Of a DNA stretch of 64,000 nucleotides, positions 24,187 through 33,506 are shown piece after piece. Origin of the DNA: JALCLA01 sp965653565 (lineage in GTDB: Bacteria; Pseudomonadota; Gammaproteobacteria; Xanthomonadales; Xanthomonadaceae). The position numbers were made by a program, and so were the translations under genes. Position 1 is the first letter of the stretch; each line of letters opens with the position of its first letter. The stretch spans positions 124,001 through 188,000 of the forward strand of contig CBFHAI010000001.1 of NCBI GenBank assembly GCA_965653565.1, read 5' to 3'. The notes beneath the pieces were generated by a model, which ran no database searches, had not been told where the DNA came from, and saw nothing but the letters and a program-made list of their open reading frames with translations.

Positions 24187-24192
24187 GCGCGG

Positions 24193-25197
24193 ATGGAAAG
24201 TGTACGCAATCACGAGCCCCTGCCGTCCGTTTCGCGCGACGCCTGGAGCCGCTACTGGCGCGCCGGAGCCCTGCATTCGTGCACCGGCGCGTTCGGCGGC
24301 AATTATGAGGGAGCCACGGCGGATTTCTGGCGCGGGCAGGTTGCCGCGCTGGCCGATGCGGCCGTGATCGTCGACCTGGGCACCGGTAACGGCGCGATCC
24401 CGCTGCTGGCCAAGCAAATCGCCGCGCAGCTCGGCCGGCGCTGGGAAATCCACGGCGTCGACGCCGCCGCCATCGATCCGCCCGCCACGATGGTCAATGC
24501 GGCCGGCCGTTTCGACGGCATCCGCTTCCACTCCGGCGTCTCCGCTACGGCATTGCCATTTGCGGATGCCAGCGTCGATTTCGTCTGCGGCCAATACGCG
24601 CTCGAGTACATGCCGCGCGAACGCACCATCGCCGAAGTGGCGCGCGTCCTCGGGCCGAACGGACACGCCGCTTTCGTGATGCACGCGCGCGATTCGGTCG
24701 TGCTTCGAACCACCGCCGAACAACTCGAACACTGTCGCCTGTTGTTCGAGGACAGCGTGGTGTTCGCGCGCGCGCGGCTGATGGCGCAGGTGCTGGCGGC
24801 GGCGACCACGCCGGAACAGCGCCGCGCGCTGGCCGACGATCCGCGCGCGCAGGCGCTGCGGCACGAACTCAACGAAGCCGCCGGCCTGGTGGTCGATCGC
24901 ATCGAACAAGCCCGCACGCCCGGCCTGCTGCAGGCGGCGATTTCCGCGATTTCGAGCGCGTTGCAGGCGGCGCCGACCCTCGGCGAAGAACGCGTGGTCG
25001 AGCAATTGAATCAGCACGAACAGGCGTTGCGCGACGAGTGGGATCGCCTCTGCGATCTCGACGAGGCCGCGCTCGATGCCGCGCAGGCCGAAGCGTTGCG
25101 CGCGCGATTCGTCGCGGCGGGGTATGCGCAGAGCCGGCTCGATCGGCTCGACCATGCGCCCGATATGCCGCTCGGCTGGACGCTGGTCGTCGCCTGA
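24193..25197 (+). CDS. SAM-dependent methyltransferase
   Basis: The 334-residue protein has a class I fold: motif I VIVDLGTGNGAIPLL near residues 57-71, an acidic residue after strand 2 (IHGVDAA), motif IV region DASVDFVCGQYALEYMPRER and motif post-IV VARVLGPNGHAAFVMHARD. The N-terminal SRYWRAGALHSCTGAFGGNY and a helical C-terminal arm of about 130 residues are unusual. Methyl acceptor unknown. The downstream glycosyltransferase starts two bases after its stop, so the two are co-translated. Context suggests that it modifies the same substrate as the neighbouring sugar, sulfate and hydroxyl transferring enzymes; this is inference. Confidence 0.85.
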   Translation: MESVRNHEPLPSVSRDAWSRYWRAGALHSCTGAFGGNYEGATADFWRGQVAALADAAVIVDLGTGNGAIPLLAKQIAAQLGRRWEIHGVDAAAIDPPATMVNAAGRFDGIRFHSGVSATALPFADASVDFVCGQYALEYMPRERTIAEVARVLGPNGHAAFVMHARDSVVLRTTAEQLEHCRLLFEDSVVFARARLMAQVLAAATTPEQRRALADDPRAQALRHELNEAAGLVVDRIEQARTPGLLQAAISAISSALQAAPTLGEERVVEQLNQHEQALRDEWDRLCDLDEAALDAAQAEALRARFVAAGYAQSRLDRLDHAPDMPLGWTLVVA

Positions 25198-25199
25198 TC

Positions 25200-27170
25200 G
25201 TGGCCGGCGCTCGCGAGTCGGCGTTCCACGCCCACCACGCGGGTCGCCTCGACGAGGCCGAGCGCGCTTATCGCGATCTGCTCGCGGCCGATGCGCTCGA
25301 TGCGCAGGTGCGGCATGCGCTCGCCGTTGTATTGATGCAGCGCGGTCGCGAAGGCGAGGCGCTCGAGCATTTGCAGACGCTGGCCGCGAGCGCCGCGCCG
25401 CCCGCCGGTACCGCGCTGTTGCTGGCGATGGCGTACCGCGCGCTCGGTCGTCTGATCGAAGGCCTGTCCGCGATCGAGCCGGCGATCGCCGCCAATCCGG
25501 GCGATGCGGCGGCCTGGACCCTCGCCGGCAGCCTGCGCGTGATGAGTGGCGATTTCAGCGGCGGCGAAGCGGCCTTGCGCCGCGCGCTGCAACTCGATCC
25601 GCGCAATCTCGATGCCACGTCGCATCTGGCGATCGCGCTGCATCGGCAGCAACGGTGGGCAGCGGCCATCGAGTTGTACCGGCGCGTGCGCGATGCCACG
25701 CCGTACGACGCCAACGTGCGCTACAACCTCGCACTGAGTCTCGAAGCGCTCGGCGATCTGGAAGCCGCCCGCGTCGAACTCGAACGCGTGGTGCGGCTGC
25801 GGCCGGCGCGGCTCGATGCGCGCCTGCGGCTGGCGAATCTGCAGGCGCTGCTATGCGATTTCGACGGCGAAGCGGCCAGCGTCGCGGCGGCCGAAACGCT
25901 GCTCGCCGCGCCGGAAAAACTCGCCGACGACGATCACGGCGAGCCGTTCGTGCTCACCTTTCTGCCGTTGTCGCGGCAAGCGGCGGAGACGGCGTTGCGG
26001 CGCTATGTCGCCCGCGTGCGGCGCGAAGCCGCATCGATGGGCGGCGCGATCGCGCGGCCCGCGCGTGACGCGCAGCCCGGCGTGCTGCGTCTGGGCTATG
26101 TGTCGCCGGACTTCGGCGATCACGCCGTCGGCGGCCTGGTGCGCGATCTGTTCGCCGCGCACGATCGTTCGCGCGTGCAGGTGCATGGCTATTCGTTGCG
26201 ACGCCAGCAGGGCGCGGTGGCCGATGCGATCCGCGCCGGGTTCGACGCGTTCGCGTCGGTCGAGAACGAATCCACGCGCGCCATCGCCGAACGCATCGCG
26301 GCCGATGGCATCGACGTGCTGATCGATCTGGGCGGCTACACGCTGGCGGCGCGGCCGGCGTTGTTCGCGCTGCGTCCGGCGCCGGTGCAGCTGGGCTACC
26401 TCGGTTTCATCCACGACTATGGTGCCGAGTGGATCGACCGCGTGCTGCTCGACGCGCATGTTGCGCCGTCCAATATCGATGCCGGCTTCGTCAACGCCAT
26501 CCTGCGGCTCGATGGCTGCCTGCTGCCGGCCGCGCAGCGCAGCACGTTCGTTGCCGCCAGTCGCGAAAGTTTCGGGCTGCCGGCGAGCGGGCCGCTGCTG
26601 GCCAGTTTCAACAATAGTTACAAGTTGGATGCCGAGCTGCTCGATGCCTGGGCCGGCATCTCGCGGCGCCTGCCGGACGCGCATTTCGTGGTCTACGTGC
26701 CCGAGGCCGCGCGCGCCGGCCTGCAGCATCAGTGGCGCCGCCGCGGCCTGGCCGATAAGGCCTTGATCCTGGTGCCGAAACTCGAGCCGGCACGGCACCT
26801 GGCACGGGCTGCGGTCTGCGATCTGTTGCTCGATGCCTTCCGCTATCAGGCCGGGGCGACCGCCGTTTCTGCGCTGGAAGCGGGCCTGCCGGTGCTTTGC
26901 CGGGAGGGAGACAGCCCCTTGGCACGGCTGGGTGTGAGCGTGAATCGCTGGCTCGGGCTCGACGAACTGGTGGCCCCGGATACCGCCGCCTATGTGGAGC
27001 GCGCGGTGCAGCTGGCGGGCGACCTCCGGAGCCTCGGTGCGGTACGCCTGCGACAGGCTCAAGCCGTTGAAGCCCAGCGCTTTTTCGACCCCCGCCGCAG
27101 TGCCGCGGCGATCGAGCGGGCGGCAGCGACGGCATGGGCGGAAATCCTCGCCGTCAAGCCCGCGCCTTAG
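25200..27170 (+). CDS. TPR-repeat O-linked N-acetylglucosaminyltransferase-like protein (GT41)
   Basis: The 656-residue protein has TPR repeats in about residues 1-200 and a GT41 catalytic region from about 295. Recognisable OGT blocks are LRLGYVSPDFGDHAVGGLVR with the conserved histidine, IDVLIDLGGYTLAARPALFA, LRPAPVQLGYLGF, the FNNSYKLD strand and LDAFRYQAGATAVSALEAGL near the nucleotide site. OGTs transfer a sugar to Ser/Thr of proteins in the cytoplasm. The sugar donor and target here are unknown. The GTG at 25200, two bases after the methyltransferase stop, is the likely start; no ATG fits better. It has no signal peptide. Confidence 0.88.
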   Translation: MAGARESAFHAHHAGRLDEAERAYRDLLAADALDAQVRHALAVVLMQRGREGEALEHLQTLAASAAPPAGTALLLAMAYRALGRLIEGLSAIEPAIAANPGDAAAWTLAGSLRVMSGDFSGGEAALRRALQLDPRNLDATSHLAIALHRQQRWAAAIELYRRVRDATPYDANVRYNLALSLEALGDLEAARVELERVVRLRPARLDARLRLANLQALLCDFDGEAASVAAAETLLAAPEKLADDDHGEPFVLTFLPLSRQAAETALRRYVARVRREAASMGGAIARPARDAQPGVLRLGYVSPDFGDHAVGGLVRDLFAAHDRSRVQVHGYSLRRQQGAVADAIRAGFDAFASVENESTRAIAERIAADGIDVLIDLGGYTLAARPALFALRPAPVQLGYLGFIHDYGAEWIDRVLLDAHVAPSNIDAGFVNAILRLDGCLLPAAQRSTFVAASRESFGLPASGPLLASFNNSYKLDAELLDAWAGISRRLPDAHFVVYVPEAARAGLQHQWRRRGLADKALILVPKLEPARHLARAAVCDLLLDAFRYQAGATAVSALEAGLPVLCREGDSPLARLGVSVNRWLGLDELVAPDTAAYVERAVQLAGDLRSLGAVRLRQAQAVEAQRFFDPRRSAAAIERAAATAWAEILAVKPAP

Positions 27171-27379
27171 GGGCCGATGAACCGCGGCCGCCGGTCAAAC
27201 CGCGCTGTTTCGCCGATTCACGGCCTATTGTGGCATTCGTTAAAAGGTTGCTAACATCCGGCGTTGTCGGGATTAGAGCGGGTCAAGGCTGGCCCCCGCC
27301 CCGGCACTTCCATGGCACTCGGAAGCTTGTTTGGCTTTGTCCCGAACTGTCCAAGTTCACTCTGACGTTGGAGAGAGTA

Positions 27380-30022
27380 ATGAATTTCAACCGTAACCTG
27401 CTTAGCGAAGCAGTGCGATACGGTCTTGCGGCTGGCGCCGTGGGACTGTTCGGCTTCGCGTCGGCCCCTGCGTTCGCGCAGGACGACACCGATGAGGCGA
27501 CTTCGCTCGACCGCATCGAAGTCACCGGCTCGCGCATCAAGCGCGTCGACATCGAAGGTCCGACCCCGATCACCGTGATCAGCCGCGAAGATCTGCAGCT
27601 GTCGGGCGATCTGTCGGTGGCCGACGCCCTGCGTTCGGCAACCTTCAACACGTTCGGCTCGTTCCAGCAGTCTTCGGGCAGCACGGCCCAGTCGCAAGCG
27701 ACCGTCAGCCTGCGCGGCCTGGGTTCGCAGTACACGCTGCTGCTGCTCGACGGCCGTCGCATCGCCGGTTCGCCCGTGCTCGGCGCCGCCTCGCAGAACC
27801 TCAACGCGATTCCGTTCGCGGCCGTTGAGCGCATCGAAATCCTGCGCGACGGCGCGTCGGCCATTTATGGTTCGGACGCGATCGGCGGCGTGGTCAACAT
27901 CATCCTGCGCAAGGATTACGAAGGCCTCGAGATTTCGGGTTCCGTCGAGCGTCCGACGCGCGGCGAGCCGAACGCCAACTCGGCGTCGATCACCGGTGGC
28001 GTCACCGGCGACCGCGGCAACATGACGTTCGTGGTCGACCACCAGGAACGCGATATCTTCTTCAACGCCGATCGCGCCAATGGCCGACCGGGCATCGATC
28101 CGGGCGTCGGCCTGTCGGCCTTCGGTTACCCGGGCACGGCGTACGTCTACGACTCGACCGACGGCAGCCTGGGCGGCGACTTCCTGGGCTCGTTCGCGGA
28201 CCCGCGCTGCCCGACCGCGCTCGGCAGCGATCCGCTGTTCCCGAACTCGGTGCTGCGCGTCACCGGTTACGGCACCGCCTGCTACTTCAACTTCTCGGCC
28301 GTGGCCGCGAACGAAGCCTCGCTGCGCCGCGACTCGGTGATGGTGAACGGCAACTTCGACATCAGCGACAACGTCAGCGCCTTCTCGCGCGTGACGGTGA
28401 CCTCGTCGGAATCGTTCGGCCGTTATGCGCCGACCCCGATCACGGGTCCCTTCCCGACCATCGCCGGCGACAACCCGAACAATCCGTTCGGCGGCGACGC
28501 CGTGCTGCTGCTGCGCTTCGTGCCGGGCGGCAACCGCGACGATACGGTCCGTGACCGCATGTTCGACGTGCTGTTCGGCTTCCAGGGCCAGCTCGACTGG
28601 TTCGGCGGCGCCGACTGGGAAATCGCGGCTCACCACAACCGCTATGACATCGACACCGTCGGCAATGGCTACCTGATCCGCAGCTCGTTCCAGCCGCTGA
28701 TCGACTCGGGCCAGTACAACCCGTTCGGCGACCCGAACGATCCGCAGAACGCCGCGGCCATCGCCGAAGCCAAGCACACCATCCAGAAGTACTCGGAAAC
28801 CCGCTACGCGGGCCTCGACGGCCAGATCAACTTCGATCTGTTCGAAATGGCCAACGGTCCGGTGGGCTTCGCGGCCGGTTTCGACTACCGCGACGAGCGT
28901 TTCATCGACAACGTCGACGCACAGTCGGCTGCTGGCAACGTCGCCGGTACCGCGGGCGGTAACGCCCAGGGCGAGCGCGCGGCCTACGCCGTGTTCGCAG
29001 AAGCCGTGTTCCCGCTGCTGCCGACCCTGAACCTCGACATCGCCGCGCGTTACGACCACTACAACGACTTCGGCAACTCGACGAACCCGAAGGTGTCGCT
29101 CGAATTCCGTCCGTTCGAATCGCTGCTGCTGCGCGGTTCGTGGGGCACGGGCTTCCGCGCGCCGGACCTGTCGTCGCTGTACCAGTCGGCGCTGCAGTCG
29201 TTCAACAACGCGATCGATACGCGCGCCTGCGCCGGCAACGTGCCGGGCTTCAACGCGCCGTTCAATCCGTGTAACTCGCGCCAGTACGAGAACGTCTCGG
29301 GTGGTAACCCGAACCTCGGACCGGAAGAGTCGGAAAGCTGGGGCCTGGGCGTCGTTCTCAGCCCGCTCGACCGCCTGACCTTGAGCCTCGATTACTACAA
29401 CATCGAGCTCGAAGACCAGATCGGTACGCTGACGCTGCAGGACATCCTGAACCTGGAAGCCGCCACGGGCGGTTCGCCGAACGTGATTCGTAACCCGAAC
29501 ACGGGCGCGATCGTGCTGATCAACGCCGGCATCCAGAACATCGCCGGTGTGAAGACCGACGGTCTGGATTTCGAAGCCGATTACAGCTTCGACACCTCGG
29601 TCGGTACCTTCAGCCAGAACCTGACCGTGTCGTACGTCGGCAAGTTCGAGCAGGACGAGGGTCTGGGCATCTTCGTCGAGCAGCTCGACGAAGCCTTCAC
29701 CCCCGACATGCGCGCACAGCTGTCGCTCGGTTGGGCGCAGGGCGACTTCTCGGCCACCGTCATCGGCAACCTGATCGGCGACTCGGAAGAGAAGACCGAC
29801 CGCAACGGTGCCCTCGGCACGCGTATCCCGAACTGGTCCACCTGGGACATCCAGGGTTCCTGGGCTGCGCCGTGGAACGGCAAGGTCACGGTCGGCGTGC
29901 GCAACATCGGCGACCGCGATCCGCCGCTCGACAACACGCTGCTGTCTGGCCCGTTCTACGTGAACAGCCAGTACGACTGGTACGGCCGCGTCCCGTACGT
30001 GCGTTACGAGCAGAAGTTCTAA
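27380..30022 (+). CDS. TonB-dependent outer membrane receptor
   Basis: The 880-residue receptor has a signal peptide cleaved after AFA at residue 33. The plug has DRIEVTGSRIKR followed by TPITVISREDL, the LRGLGSQYTLLLLDGRRI and ERIEILRDGASAIYGSDAIG blocks, and the beta-barrel ends in a terminal aromatic (VPYVRYEQKF). It is of the Oar/RagA-free, GSRIKR type common in Xanthomonadales and Sphingomonadales that take up peptides, sugars or other large solutes with TonB energy. GGAGAGAG before the ATG is a strong ribosome site and the codon choice is that of a highly expressed gene. Four cysteines in two extracellular stretches could form disulfides. A possible promoter is TTGTGG/TAACAT at 27228-27257. 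Ligand unknown. Confidence 0.95.
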   Translation: MNFNRNLLSEAVRYGLAAGAVGLFGFASAPAFAQDDTDEATSLDRIEVTGSRIKRVDIEGPTPITVISREDLQLSGDLSVADALRSATFNTFGSFQQSSGSTAQSQATVSLRGLGSQYTLLLLDGRRIAGSPVLGAASQNLNAIPFAAVERIEILRDGASAIYGSDAIGGVVNIILRKDYEGLEISGSVERPTRGEPNANSASITGGVTGDRGNMTFVVDHQERDIFFNADRANGRPGIDPGVGLSAFGYPGTAYVYDSTDGSLGGDFLGSFADPRCPTALGSDPLFPNSVLRVTGYGTACYFNFSAVAANEASLRRDSVMVNGNFDISDNVSAFSRVTVTSSESFGRYAPTPITGPFPTIAGDNPNNPFGGDAVLLLRFVPGGNRDDTVRDRMFDVLFGFQGQLDWFGGADWEIAAHHNRYDIDTVGNGYLIRSSFQPLIDSGQYNPFGDPNDPQNAAAIAEAKHTIQKYSETRYAGLDGQINFDLFEMANGPVGFAAGFDYRDERFIDNVDAQSAAGNVAGTAGGNAQGERAAYAVFAEAVFPLLPTLNLDIAARYDHYNDFGNSTNPKVSLEFRPFESLLLRGSWGTGFRAPDLSSLYQSALQSFNNAIDTRACAGNVPGFNAPFNPCNSRQYENVSGGNPNLGPEESESWGLGVVLSPLDRLTLSLDYYNIELEDQIGTLTLQDILNLEAATGGSPNVIRNPNTGAIVLINAGIQNIAGVKTDGLDFEADYSFDTSVGTFSQNLTVSYVGKFEQDEGLGIFVEQLDEAFTPDMRAQLSLGWAQGDFSATVIGNLIGDSEEKTDRNGALGTRIPNWSTWDIQGSWAAPWNGKVTVGVRNIGDRDPPLDNTLLSGPFYVNSQYDWYGRVPYVRYEQKF

Positions 30023-30062
30023 GAAACACGGTTTAAGAAGTACGGTTTAAGAAACACGTTCC
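30021..30062. repeat. Three tandem 14-bp repeats at the receptor stop codon
   Basis: AAGAAACACGGTTT, AAGAAGTACGGTTT and AAGAAACACGTTCC follow one another directly, the first overlapping the stop codon TAA. Confidence 0.8.
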
Positions 30063-30072
30063 AAGTTTGAAC

Positions 30073-30100
30073 AAAACGGCCCGCGCAAGCGGGCCGTTTT
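30073..30100 (+). terminator. Strong intrinsic terminator of the receptor gene
   Basis: AAAACGGCCCGC (30073-30084) pairs perfectly with GCGGGCCGTTTT (30089-30100) around GCAA, ending in a T-run. It can act in both directions. Confidence 0.92.
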
Positions 30101-30183
30101 CGTTAGTGCAGTTGAAAATCGCGCGACGCTATCCCGGGGTTCCGATTCGCTACATCCGGCCTACGCAAAAGCAACTAACCGCA

Positions 30184-32283
30184 TCAACCTTCGTACCCGA
30201 ACCGCCGGATCACATCCGCCAGCACCGGCATCACCGGCTCCAACTGCGCGCGGTAGGTCTTCCAGCGATCGATCGAACGGTCGTACAGCGGTTCGGCCAC
30301 CTGGTGGTAACTGCTCGTGCTGACGCGCACGCGCTTGGCGCGCTCGGTGTGGCCGGTCAGCACGGCCTCGTTCCATGGCCGGCCGAGGAAATCCAGCACG
30401 CCCTTCAAGGCCGGACGCGGTTCGCGCACGAGGTCCTCGTACTTGAGCGTGTGCACGCGCAGCGGCAGGCGCTGGCGGATGCGCTCCCACAGCCGCATCG
30501 TGCGCGCGTAGAACGCCGCCGCGGCGGCGAGGTCGGTGAACTTCACGTTCGCCGGGTTCAACGAATATTCCTGCATGTAGTTGCTCAGCACGACATCGGC
30601 CGGATGCCGCTGCACGAACACTACGCGCGCGTTCGGGAACAGGCGCGCGATCGCCGCCACGTGCAAGGTGCGCAGCGGGAACATGTCGACCACCATGCGT
30701 CCGTCGCGCGGGCCGCCGAAGAAAACCACGCGCTCCCAGTAGATCGTGCGCAGTTGTTCGAGCTGGCCCGGCGTCAGCGCATCCAGGCACAGCGGGTAGC
30801 CGTTCGGGTGGCGCGCGAGCTGTTCGAGACAGGCTTCGAGCGTGGGTTTCTCTTCCAGCGTAGCCAGATGCGGATGACAGCCGAGCATGGTGTTGAGCAG
30901 GGTGATGCCCGAGCGCGGGAAACCCAGCAGGAACACCGGCGACTCGCCGATCTGTCCGTCGACCCACGGCGCACTTTCGACATCGGGCGGCCAGGCGTCG
31001 AGCCGATCGAGCAGCCGATCGAAGTCGGCCAGTTGCTCCGCCGGCGGCGCGCTCGATGTCCGCGCGATCTGGTTCGCCTGGCCGAACGCAGCCATCGCCT
31101 GCGGCGCGCGCTGCATCCGATCCAGATTGCGCGCCGCTTCGAACCAGTAGCCCGCGCGTTGCCGCATCGGCAGCGAATTGGGCTGGAAGGATTGCAGCCG
31201 CTGCAACGCGATTTCCGGCCGCCCGCGCCGGCGTTCCAGGCGTGCCGATTCGAGCAGCACGCGCGGATGCCGCGGAGCGACCTGCAGGCCCTGACTGACG
31301 GCTTTCTCGAGTTCGTCGACGCGGTTTTCGAGTTCGTGCCAGGCTGCCAATTCGGCCCAGGCCTCGCCGTCCTGCGGCATCAGTTCGACCGCTTTCGCGA
31401 ACGCCGCGCCGGCGGCTTCGCGCTCGGTGCGCTGGTTGTGCAGCACCCCGAGATAGAGCCAGGCTACGCCGTTGCTCGGATCGGCTTCGACCGATTGCCG
31501 ATACGCGACCAGCGCTTCGTCGAGCCGCTGCAGCAGATGCAGGCCCAGGCCTTCGTGCTGGCGGGCTTCCGCATCGTTAGGCGCACGCGCCAGCCAGGCG
31601 CGCAGCTCGATCACGGCCTCGTGCGGATGCTGGAACGCCAGCAGCGTCTTGCCGAGGTTGAGCGCCGCCGAACGAAAGCCCGGCCGCAGCGCGAGCGCGC
31701 GGCGATAGGCGACCACCGAATCATCCATGCGGCCGGCCGATCGCCGCGCCAGCGCGAGATTGTTCCAGCCTTCGGCGTAGCGCGGCGCCAGTGTGACCGC
31801 ACGCTCGAACAGGGCGAGCGCTTCCTTGGCGCGATCGAGGTTGTGCATCGCGCGCGCCATGTGGTCGAGCGCCGCGGCTTCGTCCGGGCGGCGGTCGAGC
31901 GCTTGCCGAGCCAGGTCGATCGCGCGCGGGAAATCGCGGCGTTTATGCGCGTACACCGCGGCCAACAGGCGGTCTTCCACCGCGTCTTCGCCGTAGGGCT
32001 GTTCCGGCAAGGCGGCACTGAGGCGATCGAAGGCATCGTCGGCCACCCAGCGTTCGCGCAGCATCGCCGCCGCGAAACCTTCGCGGCCCGACCAGCGCAA
32101 CGCGTTGAGCAGCAAGGCTTCGGCGCGCGCTTCGTCGCCTTGCGCCTGCTTCGCCCGCACCAGCGCTTCGACGGCCCATGGCGTGGCCGGCATCGCGGCC
32201 AGACGCGCGCTGCACAGCGCGTCGACGCGCGGCCAGTCTTCGGCCGCGAGCGCCAGGTCGAGTTCGGTCGGGACCGCATTCAT
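30184..32283 (-). CDS. TPR-repeat sulfotransferase
   Basis: The 699-residue protein has many TPR repeats over residues 1-400 and a sulfotransferase domain from about 450. The PAPS 5'-phosphosulfate loop is G454-F-P-R-S-G, with I where T is usual (FPRSGITLLNTML); the 3'-phosphate motif is RVVFVQRHPADVVLSNYMQE. The fold is that of tyrosylprotein and heparan sulfotransferases and of many bacterial TPR-linked forms found beside TonB receptors. It would move sulfate from PAPS to a hydroxyl of a protein, peptide or sugar. The ATG at 32283 follows GGGGG; a GTG five codons upstream is less likely. It is divergent from the DUF4915 gene and convergent with the receptor gene. Confidence 0.88.
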   Translation of the reverse strand: MNAVPTELDLALAAEDWPRVDALCSARLAAMPATPWAVEALVRAKQAQGDEARAEALLLNALRWSGREGFAAAMLRERWVADDAFDRLSAALPEQPYGEDAVEDRLLAAVYAHKRRDFPRAIDLARQALDRRPDEAAALDHMARAMHNLDRAKEALALFERAVTLAPRYAEGWNNLALARRSAGRMDDSVVAYRRALALRPGFRSAALNLGKTLLAFQHPHEAVIELRAWLARAPNDAEARQHEGLGLHLLQRLDEALVAYRQSVEADPSNGVAWLYLGVLHNQRTEREAAGAAFAKAVELMPQDGEAWAELAAWHELENRVDELEKAVSQGLQVAPRHPRVLLESARLERRRGRPEIALQRLQSFQPNSLPMRQRAGYWFEAARNLDRMQRAPQAMAAFGQANQIARTSSAPPAEQLADFDRLLDRLDAWPPDVESAPWVDGQIGESPVFLLGFPRSGITLLNTMLGCHPHLATLEEKPTLEACLEQLARHPNGYPLCLDALTPGQLEQLRTIYWERVVFFGGPRDGRMVVDMFPLRTLHVAAIARLFPNARVVFVQRHPADVVLSNYMQEYSLNPANVKFTDLAAAAAFYARTMRLWERIRQRLPLRVHTLKYEDLVREPRPALKGVLDFLGRPWNEAVLTGHTERAKRVRVSTSSYHQVAEPLYDRSIDRWKTYRAQLEPVMPVLADVIRRFGYEG

Positions 32284-32421
32284 CGGATTCGCCCCCACGC
32301 AAGCGGCGCAGCGGCGCCGACGCGCAGGACTGGAACGGGCCGCACCTGCGGCCCTCTGGCATAATTCAAGGCTTTCCTCCGTCCGGAACGCGCGCCATCT
32401 GGCGCGTCAGGAGTTTGCCAA

Positions 32422-33486
32422 GTGTCCACGCCCCAGCCGCCCGCGACAAGAATCGAATTCAGCGCCACGCGCAATACCGCCGGCTGGCTGCACGAACAAG
32501 GCGCCAGCCTGCTGGCCTCGACCTATGAATCGGGGCTGCTTTTCATGATCGGGGTGAAGCCTGACGGCAGCATTTCCTACGAACGCCGCGCGGTGGCCCG
32601 CTGCATGGGCCTGAGCGCGACGTCCGAGGCGATCATCGTCGGCACGCAGTTCCAGATCTGGCGTTTCCAGAACACCGTGCTGCCGGGCCAGAACTACAAG
32701 GGCCACGATGCCTATTACGTGCCGCGCGTGGCCTGGACCACCGGCGATGTCGACGTACATGACGTCGGCGTGCTGCAGGACGGCAGCGTCGCCTTCGTCA
32801 ACACCGCCTTCAGCTGCATCGCCACCGTCGACGAGCGTTTCAGCTTCAAGCCGATCTGGCAGCCGCCCTTCATCAGCAAGCTCGCCGCCGAGGATCGCTG
32901 CCATCTCAACGGCATGGCCGTGATCGATGGCGTGCCGACCTACGCCACCTGCGTGAGCCGCAGCGATGCCGCCGGCGGCTGGCGCGATTTCCGCTCGAAC
33001 GGCGGCTTGCTGATGCATATCCCGAGCAACGAAGTGGTGTTGTCGGGCCTCTCGATGCCGCATTCGCCGCGCTGGCACGACGGCAAGCTGTACATGCTCA
33101 ATTCGGGCACCGGCGAGTTCGGCTATGTCGATCTGGAACACGGGCGGTTCGAGCCGATCGCGTTCTGTCCGGGGTATCTGCGCGGCCTGAGCTTCATCAA
33201 CGGCTATGCGGTGGCCGGCATTTCGATGGGCCGCGAGAATACGTTCGGCGGTCTGCCGCTGCAGGAAGCGCTGGAGAAGAAGGGCGCGATGGCGCGCTGC
33301 GCCTTGCAGATCATCGATCTGCAGCGCGGCGATGTGCAGCACGAAATCCGCATCGTCGGCGACATCCGCGAGTTGTACGACACCGGCGTGCTGCCGGGCG
33401 TGCGCGTGCCGGGCACGGTCGGCTTCATGTCGGAAGAATTCCTCCGCCGCATCACGCTCGAAAGCGACGGCGACTGGCCGGCCTGA
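32422..33486 (+). CDS. DUF4915 / TIGR03032 family protein
   Basis: The 354-residue protein matches the TIGR03032 pattern along its length: DRCHLNGMAVIDGVPTYATC, GWRDFRSNGG, VVLSGLSMPHSPRWHDGKLY, MLNSGTGEFGYVDLEHGRFE and CPGYLRGLSFINGYAVAGIS. The repeated short blades suggest a beta-propeller. There is no signal peptide. The biochemical function is unknown, but members often lie beside TPR proteins, sulfotransferases and oxygenases, as here. The start is a GTG at 32422 with GGAG nine bases upstream. The downstream TPR-oxygenase begins 20 bases after its stop, forming an operon of two. Confidence 0.85.
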   Translation: MSTPQPPATRIEFSATRNTAGWLHEQGASLLASTYESGLLFMIGVKPDGSISYERRAVARCMGLSATSEAIIVGTQFQIWRFQNTVLPGQNYKGHDAYYVPRVAWTTGDVDVHDVGVLQDGSVAFVNTAFSCIATVDERFSFKPIWQPPFISKLAAEDRCHLNGMAVIDGVPTYATCVSRSDAAGGWRDFRSNGGLLMHIPSNEVVLSGLSMPHSPRWHDGKLYMLNSGTGEFGYVDLEHGRFEPIAFCPGYLRGLSFINGYAVAGISMGRENTFGGLPLQEALEKKGAMARCALQIIDLQRGDVQHEIRIVGDIRELYDTGVLPGVRVPGTVGFMSEEFLRRITLESDGDWPA

Positions 33487-33506
33487 GTCGCCGGTCGGCG
33501 TGACGC

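Noticed and set aside
32360..32365. CATAAT as a promoter for the DUF4915 gene
   Set aside because: No -35 can be found at the right distance, and the gene is expected to be preceded by a longer leader.
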